Shown piece by piece: positions 34,827 to 45,609 of a stretch of 64,000 bases of DNA. Every line of letters begins with the position of its first letter. Within the stretch, counting starts at the first letter, position 1. This stretch comes from Paracentrotus lividus. Its lineage: Eukaryota; Echinodermata; Echinoidea; Camarodonta; Echinidae. Both the position numbers and the translations under genes were made by a program. Below the pieces are notes generated by a model. It saw only the letters and a program-made list of their open reading frames with translations, was not told the origin of the DNA and ran no database searches. The DNA lies in NCBI GenBank assembly GCA_940671915.1, contig CALNVZ010001863.1, positions 247,984-311,983 of the forward strand, written 5' to 3'.

Positions 34827-35399
34827 CCCGTTTTTTGTTATTTTTTATGCTTGAGACAAATAGATGGAATTGAATTGAATTGAATGTTCGATTTTCCGCG
34901 ACTCATGAAACGCCGCGGAGACTCGGGATACGTCTCATGTTGTTAATGATTTAATGTGTTCCAGTATTAAAGAAATGTTGTCTGCAAGGCATTATGTCTA
35001 GATCTAATATTCCATATTGACAGAGTTTCCAGATACTCTTACATGATACATCAGAATCTTTGTATTTTTATTGTGCCTAAACCGCACTGTTCGATATTTA
35101 CGCTTGAACATGTATATTCATTATTGGAAATAAAAGATTTATTTCGTATACGGTATAGGTCCTCATATCGTCGCATGCGTTAGTATGGAAACGTATAGAT
35201 ATCTCAGACTTTCTACAAAAGTTCAACTTTTGACTATAAAATGTGATATTATAGGAGCACATTTAAATGTGAACTTTTTACTTTTACAACTGGAAGCACC
35301 TTCAAATGAGCAAATTTACACTTTTGAAGGTTCTAACAGTTTCACATTTGTCTGCAACTTTAAAAGTGAAGGGGCAGAGTTAAACTTTTTCCTTAGTGT

Positions 35400-36370
35400 G
35401 TAATTCCCTTACAACATAATGCACCTTATCACTATTAACTGAAATCATTTTCATATTTCTGTGTATTCCATTTTTTATAGATCCGTCAACTCTGAAAAGT
35501 ACACAAACAACTTGGTAAGACACATCGACATCCCCATGGCCAATCGGAATTTATGTTTTACATAAACGTCAGAGGAGTTGTCTTTTTTCCAACATTCAAA
35601 TAATTTTATTATTCGATCAATTAATGTTGGAGGAATCCGCCAAATGTTTCCATTTTTATTCCTATACCTAGCAAAAGTACAAGTAAGAAATAAATTAGCA
35701 AACAAATAAATGAATATATATTTTTTTAAATACACACACACATTCACATATCTTTTTAATTAAAACGTTTTGATATTTAGGTGCTCGATGAAATGTTTAA
35801 GTTGTTATTTGTTTTTTTACTATTTCATAATTATTATAATTTTTGAGAGATGAAGTATATTTAAAGATGCCAGCAATAAGAAATTTAAATGAAAACTGAT
35901 AGCATACTGGAATATATATATTTTTTAAGATAATAAATTAAAATAAATAGTAAAATATAAAAAAAAAAATCACAACGTATATTAAAGGAAGGTCTTAAGT
36001 TCGTGAAAGTTGTTGTTATATATGAATTTACTAATAAAAAGAAATTGAATCCCTCAGTGAAACAAAATTTGTTTAAGTGCTTATGCCATTCTGAGAAAAT
36101 ATACTCTTGAAAAACTCGTCTCGCGTCCATTTCTCATATTCTAACGAAAGAGTTCCTAAGCCAACTCAAGTCATATTGTTATATTATTTTTACAAATTTA
36201 CTTCACTAGAATCGGATAAGTTTTAAACAATTATCTAACGATGTTTTGAAAATCAAAATACAGGTATAGACTAAGTGATTGATTGCAAATTTAAGGGAAT
36301 GAATTCGTAAAGTTAACAGAATTACTTCATGACAAAACAATTATTACATAATACTCTTCACGTTGCGATT
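35400..36370 (+). repeat. Segmental duplication, copy 1 (linker exon plus intron)
   Basis: This stretch, including the 34-nt exon at 35481-35514, is repeated in the same orientation at about 52310-53335. Shared text includes CACTATTAACTGAAATCAT, ACGTCAGAGGAGTTGTCTTT and AATGTTGGAGGAATCC. Homology runs to about GTTGCGATTGAG (36364 and 53322). Confidence 0.85.
35481..35514 (+). CDS. Gene A exon 6: 34-nt linker micro-exon
   Basis: The exon lies between ATTTTTTATAG and CTTG|GTAAGA. Entering in phase 1 it encodes DPSTLKSTQTT and leaves two bases (TG). These are completed by the first base of the Death-domain exon to give Trp. It has no domain of its own and is a short polar linker between UPA and Death. 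The duplicate at 52386-52419 keeps both splice sites and the frame, which supports both as real exons. Confidence 0.75.
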
Positions 36371-36942
36371 GAGTTAATTAAGATGTTTTACCAGAGCCGA
36401 TTTAAAGGTTTTTAGTAATTGACTTTTAATACTCCATTCATTAATAGACCAGATTACTAACATATTCAAATTTCATGGATACTTTTTGAACATTTTTTTA
36501 ACGATGCTTGCCTGACATAGCAACAACTAATGTATGAAAACTGGTTTCCATGTACTTCATTCTTTTATTACAGGTTGTTTAAATACCTTGTTACTATGTC
36601 ACCAGGAAAAGGTATGCATAAAATTTGAATATGTTAGTAAACTGGTCTATTGTTTGGGGATATAATAGACTGTTCTGGCATATGGAACTTCCATATTTAA
36701 AGTATTATCATTTCTTCCTATTCTGTTTGCTCGTTTGCATCTATTTATTTTTCCTACATTAATCAAGTTATTGACGATCTTATGATTAGAAAAAAGTCTA
36801 TTGTACTTTGCTCTATTTCTCTAATAAATTAAGCTTGACATTTTGTAATCACACAATATAACTCGTTGACCAGTCCTTACACATCATCCTTACGTAACTT
36901 TTTTGAATGCTACCAATCAGTTATTTGTGTGTGTTTCTAACC

Positions 36943-37160
36943 CTAAGGATCCCATGCTGTACAACAATGTTCTAAACGTGACCAAATTGACGATTCAAAG
37001 AGACTTTTCAAAAAGGTCTTTGGACAATTAACAGAATTCCTCCTTATAATTCCCATGATCCTGTTACATTTTGTATATAAGTCAGTGCAATGGTCGTTCA
37101 AATGTAAAGAATCATTTATTACAAGAACTAAGTAGTTTTCAGACTTTACAAATGAAAACT
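36943..37160 (-). pseudogene. LINE fragment: end of RT domain
   Basis: The minus-strand frame contains YLVLVINDSLHLNDH and IWSRLEHCCTAWDP, the conserved region just after the RT palm in jockey/CR1-type LINEs. It is fused by chance to the 3' repeat tail of the next LINE. No catalytic box. Confidence 0.65.
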
Positions 37161-37170
37161 CCTGTCCATT

Positions 37171-39597
37171 GAGATTTGATTTGATTTGATTTGATTGATT
37201 TGATTTGATTTTATTCGTCGAGTGAACATTTATGATAGAAAAGAAAGAAACACCGACAAGGATAGCCCATGAAAGCCGAAAAGGCTTATTTACAATGGGG
37301 TCCTTTCTAATGAAACGTAGGATATATATGACATAATGAGAACAAAGTATAATGACTAAATTATTACATACATAACAACTGATAATAATACAAAAAGATG
37401 AACGAATCCACCAAAAAAAAAAGCTAAATATTAATACATTCAAGCAAATTATAGTTTAACATAATTGTACTCTATAAAAACAATGATTGATTGTGACTAA
37501 GCTGTTATCTGCATGTTGTGCTAGTTTCCTGTTTTAGTTGTTGCTTTAATACACTCTTGAAATTAATAAACTTCCTAATAGCTTTAACATGATTTGGAAG
37601 AGAATTCCAGCATTGGATACCATAAAAATAAAAAGTGTTTCCTATATATCCTTCACGTTTTGGTAAAACGAAATTAAAATGACTATTTCTAGTTACGTGT
37701 TCATGGATATTTGAGACACGAGTGAAATTATTAGTTATATAATGATCTAAAGTATCTGAGTAGAATATTTTATGCACATGGTGCAACACTAATTGTTTAG
37801 ACCTTTGATCTAAATAGAGTAAACCTGCCTCTTCAGGTTCATTACTACCGACATGTGTTCTTGGGCCTAAAACGTTAATGAATCTTACAACCTTATTCTA
37901 AATTATTCTTAATTTTTTCTTATCAGTCTTGCCCAGACTACTGAACCAAGCTGCATTGGCATAGTCAAACAGGCATTGTATTAAAGCAAAACATAGAATT
38001 CGTCTTGATTTTGTATTCATACAAGCTTGGTATCTATATAAAAAAAATTAAACGAGAATTAGACTTTTTAGCAATTGAGTCTACCAATCCTGTCCATGAT
38101 AAATCACTTGTTAAATCTATTCCTAAGTATTTTACTGAATCTTTTCTTACAATCACCTGATTATTATAGGTTACCTTGAAATCATTTGCATGTTTCAACT
38201 TTCCCTTTGAACAAAATAAAATGCTTTCTTTTTTCCCAACATGTAAACTGAGCTTATTGTCTGTCATCCACTCAATGCAATTTGCAAGTTCTGTACTAAG
38301 CTTTTCTCCAATCGTCTTAGAGTTAGTGTCTGAATATAGTAAAACGCTATCGTCAGCATATAAAAGTAATTTAGAACCGTTAACACAAGAACACATATCA
38401 TTAATATAACACATAAAAAGAATAGGGCCTAAAATTCTTCCCTGTGGAACTCCGCATTTAATAGGCAGGGAATCAGATGATACCTTTTGCATAGTTACCA
38501 CTTGATGAAGATTAGTTAAATAAGATTTGAACCATATGACACATGAAGAATCCAAACCCATGACCTCTAATTTCTTTAAAAGTATGCTATGATTAACAGT
38601 ATCAAAGGCTTTTTGTAAGTCCAGAAGAACCATTCCAACAAAGCGCCCTTGAGAAACTTCATATCTAATAAATCCGACAAATGTATTAACAGGTTTCAGT
38701 GGAGTATCCATTACGAAAACCGGATTGAAATTCATAAATTAACTTTTTTCTTGAAAAATATTTCTTATTTGAGCATGAACAGATTTTTCCAAAATTTTTG
38801 AGACTATCCTTAAACGCTGATAGGCTATAGTTTGCCAACATCAGTTTTATCTTTCTTTTTATGAAGAGGAGTTACCTTTGCAATTTTCATGTTCGTCGGG
38901 AAAAGTAAGGACATAAGAGATAAATTTATAATATAATTTAATGGTTCATACAGAATTCTTGCCCCGTCTTTTAAAAATCTTGCTGGTATCATATCCAGCC
39001 CAGTACTTTTGGAAATTTTCATTTTTTTTAAATTCATCCAAAACAAACTTTGCAGTAACGGGGGAAAAATGAAAACTATCTTTCGAGATTCCTTTCAAAT
39101 TTTTTATGAAATTTGTCACTGTCGGTATGATATTTGTTGGTTTTTAATGGTAATTTATTAACTAACTTGTCTGCTACAGTCGTAAAATGATTATTAAACT
39201 CATTTGCAATTTTAGTTTTATCATGACTTAATTCTCCCTGTCCATTAATGACTGTCTCTTGAGTAGTTTTCCCTTTTCCTTTTAGACCTAAACCCTTCAA
39301 TTTTTTCCATAATTTCCTAGAGTCATGTTTGTTTTCCTCAATTTGATCTTGAAAATATTCAACTTTAGCTCTTTTTACCTTTCTTTGAACCAGATTCCTT
39401 AGAACATTGTATTTTCTTTTGGGCTCCAAATTGCTATTATCATTTTTCATATTCCTGTAGGCTACGTTTCTTACCTTAATTAACATGATAATTTCATTAT
39501 TCATCCATTTTTCAGTTCTTTGCTTAATCCTTACATCTTTCAAAGGTGCACTCATATTAACAATTGATAAAAATATAGTTGGCCACACCCAAACCAA
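37171..39597 (-). pseudogene. Degenerate CR1/L2-like LINE, minus strand
   Basis: Reading from 39597 leftwards: the pre-RT linker (39076-39597), RT start with SKSTGLDMIPARFLKD (38825-39046), the RT core (38034-38735) with FDTVNHSILLKKLE, CGVPQGRILGPILF and the catalytic YADDSVLL, and a C-terminal piece (37505-37789). Frameshifts separate the blocks and the endonuclease and ORF1 are missing, so it is dead. The 3' end is an imperfect (ATTTG)n-type tail at 37171-37215, as in LINEs ending in short tandem repeats. It meets a plus-strand LINE head to head at about 39597. It lies in intron 6 of gene A. Confidence 0.88.
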
Positions 39598-40628
39598 GGC
39601 AAGTCGTTATCCGATTTTGTAAGCAAAAAAAGAGGGATGAGTTCTACGACAGTAGATTTCAGCTGAAGGGGAATGATGCATGCAAGGGAGTCTTCATCAA
39701 TGAAGACCTGACCACCCTGCGATACAGTCTTCTCATGTCAGCGAAGAAGGCCCCTGATGTTAAATACGCAACTTCAAAACATGGAAATGTTATATGCAAA
39801 ATGAACGATGACACATACAAAACTCTTCGCACTGTAGACGACCTCTTCGATGTTGGACTCGCAGATGTGAAATATGAAAACTTCGGACTTCATATTTTAT
39901 AATTTTTTTTTCATGTGATAACTGTCTCCTCTATTTTGATAATTAATCCCAATGACTGAAAATGATGACGTGAATATTGATGATTATCACCACTTAGAAA
40001 TTACATCTTATAGTTTAACTCCTGACATATTTGATAAAGTAATGCAAAAACAAATGCTCAACTCATTAAGCTTGACCCATGTTAATATTAGATCCCTCCA
40101 AAAAAATGTAAACGAAATTCATTTGTTATACGAACATAATTTAAAATCCAAATTTGATATTATCTGTCTCTCTGAAGTTTGGAAGGTGCCCAATACAGAT
40201 GCATTTGGATTGACAGGATATAATCTAGAGGTCAAATGTCGGCAGGGTGAACAAAGAGGAAGAGGAGTGGGAGCATATATTCGATCATCAATTAAATATT
40301 CGACTTTAGATTATGATGTACTGCATGCAGAATGCCTCTGGTTTGATATGAATATTAATGGTTGTAGGCTTATAGTAGGAATTATCTATCGAAAACCAAA
40401 TACAGATATTTCTGAGTTTCAAGACAGTTTGTTAACAGTTTTACAGAGTATAAAGATCGATAAGTTACAATGTATTTTATTGGGAGACTTTAATATCAAT
40501 TTGTTAGTCTCCGATAACAAGGTTGAACAATTTCAATAGGGTTTACAATGTATGGGAATGCAACAATTAATTAAATCCCCTACAAGGGTAACAAAATATT
40601 CTTCCTCTCTAATTGATCACATATACAC
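39598..40628 (+). pseudogene. LINE, plus strand: ORF1 C-terminus and APE endonuclease
   Basis: 39579-39902 encodes the ORF1 tail typical of CR1/L2 elements (VVIRFCKQKKRDEF, KGVFINEDLTTLRY). 39952-40539 encodes an apurinic-type endonuclease with LSLTHVNIRSLQ, DIICLSEVW, GIIYRKPN and LLGDFNINLL. An in-frame TAG at 40537-40539 interrupts it; the frame continues with SPTRVTKYSSSLIDHIYT until the N gap. It was once an autonomous element and is now disabled. Confidence 0.85.
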
Positions 40629-40836
40629 NNNNNNNNNNNNNNNNNNNNNNNNNNNNNNNNNNNNNNNNNNNNNNNNNNNNNNNNNNNNNNNNNNNNNNNN
40701 NNNNNNNNNNNNNNNNNNNNNNNNNNNNNNNNNNNNNNNNNNNNNNNNNNNNNNNNNNNNNNNNNNNNNNNNNNNNNNNNNNNNNNNNNNNNNNNNNNNN
40801 NNNNNNNNNNNNNNNNNNNNNNNNNNNNNNNNNNNN
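40629..40836. other. Assembly gap (208 N)
   Basis: Unknown bases inside the plus-strand LINE, next to a locally inverted segment. Confidence 1.
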
Positions 40837-41070
40837 ATATCATTTCTTTTTTTCTTTGACATATTTACTGATATAATAGGAGCATGTTTTTCACAGACAT
40901 TCTGAAACTGATCATAAAAAGCAGAATATGACTTATTGATATCTCTTTCTGTATAAACTTTGTTCCACTCCGTATTTGCCAGGTCCTCTTGAAAACTGTT
41001 AAAGTTATAATTTTTAAAGGCTGCGAAAGGTATGTTTCTTTTTGCAAGAGGCCTTATTTGTCCAAGAATA
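40837..41070 (-). pseudogene. LINE segment in inverted orientation beside the gap
   Basis: On the minus strand this reads KNYNFNSFQEDLANTEWNKV and DQFQNVCEKHAPIISV, the stretch that should lie between the endonuclease and RT of the surrounding plus-strand LINE. It is flipped relative to both neighbours, so it is a local inversion or an assembly error at the gap. Confidence 0.75.
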
Positions 41071-41236
41071 TCTTCAAAAGCACAAAGATTGTATAGGTAG
41101 GAAACCATGGATAACTAAAGGTATTCTTAAGTCGATTGCCAAAAAACATAGATTGTACAGCAAATATAAGGCCTCAGATTTCGGACCAGAGTATGAGGAT
41201 AAATATAGAAAATATAGGAATGTTCTTACTACTGTC
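41071..41236 (+). pseudogene. LINE, plus strand, continuation before RT
   Basis: The frame reads RKPWITKGILKSIAKKHRLY and DKYRKYRNVLTTVLK, the conserved pre-RT linker of CR1/L2 elements. It is cut by the MITE at 41237. Confidence 0.75.
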
Positions 41237-41875
41237 CTTAAAGGAAAATGAAAGGCTAGAGCAAAAACCCCTTAATAAGTCGAGCCATACTCCACTTTAC
41301 TAAATAAAACTTAAATGAAGAAAATCCGTTGACTATATCCGAAGATATTGCCAGCTCAAACTTCAACTCAACTTGATTTTGAGATTACCGCGGAAGATGC
41401 CATCTTGCCGATATTTGCATATTTCTCCCATGGTCCTCTGCGATATTTGACGTCACTGACGAACAACTCGCACGATCGACGAACAAGCTCAGCTGATCGC
41501 CCAGGCCAGCCAGCGCGCGTTTACGTGCATGTAATGTAAAACATGATACTATAATATTCAATTATTCAATATGTCTCTTTATAATTTATAACTTATATAT
41601 TGTGATTCGGAAAATTAAATCGTGATTAGTGTATGATAGTGTGTACAAAACATAGCTGAGTGGGGTTGTTCGCAAGTGACGTCACAGTTTTGCTCCAGCC
41701 CAGCCAACATGGCGACCTCCGCTTAGCGATGTCTAACCCAAGGTAACCCAACTTTGGAGGGATGGTTCTCCTTCCTTGGAGATCAGATTTTGGTGGTTGA
41801 TGGCTTATTTTGACTGTAATATATGAAAGATTGTTACCATGGGGTTGTAGCTCTAGAGTTTCATTTTCCTTTAAG
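41237..41875. mobile_element. ~640-bp MITE inserted in the LINE
   Basis: CTTAAAGGAAAATGAAAGGC at the left and CTCTAGAGTTTCATTTTCCT-TTAAG at the right are inverted. LINE coding sequence stops at its left edge and resumes immediately after its right edge (NAQRLYYSRVFEENKGN). Its interior holds TGACGTCAC-containing sequence but no ORF. Confidence 0.8.
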
Positions 41876-41991
41876 AACGCGCAGCGGCTTTACTATAGTC
41901 GTGTTTTTGAAGAAAATAAAGGCAATACTTGAAAAACATGGAATACTATAAATGAATTATTACATAGTGAAAATTCATCAAAGAAAATTAT
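41876..41991 (+). pseudogene. LINE, plus strand, short segment between two insertions
   Basis: The frame reads YYSRVFEENKGNT, stop, KTWNTINELLHSENSSKK. It joins the pre-RT linker before the MITE to the RT segment starting at 45610. Confidence 0.75.
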
Positions 41992-43914
41992 AGTAGAGGA
42001 CCGATGTGTAGACCCCGTGGCTATTTTTGGGGAACAAAGGTTTGAAAGTGGTTTTGAGTTGGTTAGAGGTCACTAATCAAAATTAGCTTGGTTAGTCCCC
42101 TGCTAACCCCCGGCAACTCTTGTAGGGGTCAAAATAAGGTCAAACTGGGGCCAATAGGGGGTCAAATTTTTAAAATGCCCGAATAGTATCAAAAGACATT
42201 GCAAATAAGTTGTCTCTTTCTACTGAACAAAAAAGTGTACGTGATCATATACCCCTGACCTCCCAGTAAGAAGTTATGGCGGGAAATGTCAAAAGGTCAA
42301 CGAACTTTCACATGAAGGCATATGAGGCCTACACAGGCTAAAATTGTTTAGAACGAAAAATTTTCGTGTTTTTTGTGTCTATTAATATTTATAATGGTTA
42401 AGAAAATTAATTGACACTATTTTCTACATTAAAAAAAATCATGTTCAGTACATATAAGGGGTCAAAGTAAGGTCATTTGGGGTCAAATTAGTTAATTTAG
42501 GATTGAAATACGAATAAGGACGTTAAAAGCACGTCTACTAATCAAAAGAACGCAAATCTCTGCAAAGTATTGTCAAGTTCATGTTAAATAGATCATTTAA
42601 AACGTACAGATCTGTACTATTCTAACCAGGAAACCACTTCAACTAATGTGAGGGCGTCCACGATATTAGAATCAAAGGGTCAATCGATCAATTGGGTGTC
42701 AAAATGTTTCGATCGTGAAACCTAAATGGTCTGAAGCTATTATGCACACTAGAACCAATGAGCCAGAACTTCAATTAAAGAAGTATACTAATGTAAAGCA
42801 TCATATAAGAAAGAAATCTAATTTGATGCTTATGAAAGATAGATTGAAAGGGTCGAAGTTGAGTCACATGTCATATCTATGCCCCACTAAATTTAAGTTA
42901 CCACGTTGGCTTTGATTTACATCGTACTTATTCTGCATCGAATAAATTATAAGACAAAGTTTTGATTTTGATGATAACATATCTCACTAGATTGACGAAT
43001 CTCAACTGTATTTTTGTAGAAGTATACAGGATCACTACTTCACCCTCGAACCTCTCAAGTCGAGTGAGAAGTTGTTGATGGACAAGAGTGTCAAGAAGGC
43101 TCAACAAACTTTACACATGACGAGGAATTAATAGGCTTACACCAAATGCTAAAAATGCTTAGAATACTCGACAAATTTTGCATATTTGTTTTTTTCAAAT
43201 CTAGTTTATTATATATGCATGAAGAAGAAAATTAAATTGAGGACTAATCTACTTCCATAGCATAAGAAAATCATATCTCAGTAATCCATATAGGGGTCCA
43301 CTAAGGTCTAGTATCGGAGTCAACAGTTTTGACCGAACAATTAGGGTAAAGGGGTTGTATTAGCAGCTTTTACTATTTAATTGTGTGGTAATCTGATGCA
43401 TTGAACACCTACCAGGATTTATGTATTTCTAATCCAAAATCCACATTCAATAAACTGTGAAGGGAGATCTTAAATATATGGATCAAATGATAGGTAAATA
43501 CCCCAATTATCATTCGCTAGGACGTGCAATTTTTGGACGAACTCAATGAACTTCAATTTAATTATGAAAGAGATTGTGAAGGAGCATATATGAAAGCAAA
43601 TGAGAATTTCTATTATAGTGCCAAGTATCAAAGGCACAAATGTCAAATTTCACCGCATGTCAATTTCATCAGATATACCCAAACACCGCTTTGACTGTGG
43701 CAACCTTGTGAAGTGTATATCAATGCTTATAAGCAGGTAATGATCCTCTGGTACAGTTTGCTAAAAGGGTGTACGTCAAAGAGTATTTTATACGCCTGGA
43801 CCTAACTGGCCCGTAGCGCACCCCCCCCCCCCCCTCAAACCCCTCACCTCCCCCCCCCCCCCCCACCCGCGTGACTACCAAAAAGAATTCGCGTCCCGTG
43901 TCTCGACCGATTCG

Positions 43915-44143
43915 AGTGCGGCGTGATCACAAAACCTCACGTCGTAACTTTCGATGACTAGTACCATGCAGGCCACTGTACAATGTAACGACGTGCCAGG
44001 AAGTTATTTACCAATACCTACTTACAGAATCGCAGGAATCGCAGAAGTTGACCCAGGACCTGTGCATGCATCGTGCATGCAACGCAGGCTACGTTGCATG
44101 CACGTGTCCCGTAGCCTACGGCGAGTTGTGACCAACGCATTAT
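43915..44143. mobile_element. ~230-bp MITE, copy 2 of the 31454 family
   Basis: It shares CGCAGGAATCGCAGAAGTTG and the right end CGGCGAGTTGTGACCAACGC with 31454-31702. The left end (GTGCGGCGTGATCACAA) has diverged. Confidence 0.65.
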
Positions 44144-44370
44144 GAATACTCCATCCCCCCACTTACATAAAAAAAGAAAGGAATTCGTGTCTACGCCTTG
44201 GACCTGACTGTTAGGGTAGTTATGTTATCATTTATTATAAAATGTACCCAAATTGGTTTCAAAACGAGAGAGACTTGCACAAATAAAAGTTGAGGTCCAG
44301 TAAAATTTCGAAACATAGATAGCGCCATGAGCGTCGAAAGACGGACCTGAGTGCTATACAAGTACCCACT

Positions 44371-44381
44371 ATTATTATTAT

Positions 44382-44422
<41 letters not shown>

Positions 44423-44424
44423 TT
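44371..44424. repeat. (ATT)n/(AGT)n microsatellite
   Basis: About four ATT units followed by about twelve AGT units. Confidence 0.9.
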
Positions 44425-45609
44425 CGACGAATACCCAAACAATGCGCACTCCTCATGCACGTTTAGGAGGCCCTCAGTTAAAAAAGTAATTACAGACACA
44501 AACCTCTGTGTGTGAACCTTGACAAGATACCAATATACAGTCTCATATAATGAGATTTATGGTCACATCATGATATTTTCACATCTCAAATAGTTTTTGA
44601 GATACTTGAATAATGAGGCAAATGCCTGTATTTTTTTAGGTTTACCTTTGTGCCCCTTGACATTTGACCTAAAAATTGTATGACATTGGCTTCTAATGAT
44701 AAGTGTTATCATCAAGATATATGTTATCATGCTTTCTCTTAAACCAATGTAATAACGAGGTAAACACCTGGAATTTCATAAGTTGATCTTATGAACCTTG
44801 ACCTTTCACCTACATTTTATAAGATCAAATTCGATTGTCTTATTATGGTACATACTACTTTTAAATATGAAGTTCATGGCTCAAGTGGTTCTAGTGTGCA
44901 TATAGCATCACAATATTTCTAGATCAGTAACATTTTGACCCTAATTGATCGATTGACCCTTGATTATATCGTGACCCCTCACATTAATTGAATGTGGTTT
45001 CTGGATTAGAAATACAGATCTGTACGTTTTAATAATCTATTTAAACATAACTTGACAATACTGCACAGAAAGGAGCTGTTTTAACTTATTCGTATTTCAA
45101 TCCTAAATTAACTAATTTGACCCCAAATGACCTCACTTTGACCCCTTATATGTACTGAACATGATTTTCTTATGTAGAGATAGTGTCAATTAATTTTCTT
45201 AACCATTATAAATATTAATAGACACAAAAAAACACGAAAATTTTTCGTTCTTAACAATTTTAGCTTGTGTAGGCCTCATATGCCTTCATGTGAAAGTTCG
45301 TTGACCTTTTGACATTTCCCGCCATAACTTCTTACTGGGAGGTCAGGGGTATATGATCCTGTACACTTTTTTGTTCAGTAGAAAGAGACAAATTATTTGT
45401 AGTGTCTTTTGATACTATTCGGGCATTTTAAAAATTTGACCCCCTATTGGCCCCAGTTTGACCTTATTTTGACCCCTACAAGAGTTGCCGGGGGTTAGCA
45501 GGGGACTAACCAAGCTAATTTTGATTAGTGACCTCTAACCAACTCAAAACCACTTTCAAACCTTTATTCCCAAAAAATAGCCACGGGGTCTACACATCGG
45601 TCCTCTACT

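Larger units (their letters stand above)
41992..45609. mobile_element. 3.6-kb TIR element with ~690-bp arms inserted in the LINE
   Basis: AGTAGAGGACCGATGTGTAG at 41992 is inverted at the right end (CTACACATCGGTCCTCTACT to 45609). Arms of about 690 bp (to about 42690 and from about 44920) remain highly similar, including GGCAACTCTTGTAGGGGTCA and CATATGAGGCCTACACA. The arms carry AGGTCA/GGGTCA direct repeats. The middle has no recognisable transposase and contains a small MITE (43915-44143), poly-C tracts (43810-43865) and an (AGT)n tract. Confidence 0.85.

Noticed and set aside
36943..37443. 166-codon frame taken as one protein
   Set aside because: Only its last ~70 codons are LINE-like; the rest is read through a pentanucleotide tail and unrelated sequence.
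39579..39902. Possible gene A exon encoding an RNA-binding domain
   Set aside because: KGVFINEDLTTLRY and its neighbours are the conserved tail of CR1/L2 ORF1 and it precedes an endonuclease in the right order, so it is LINE sequence.
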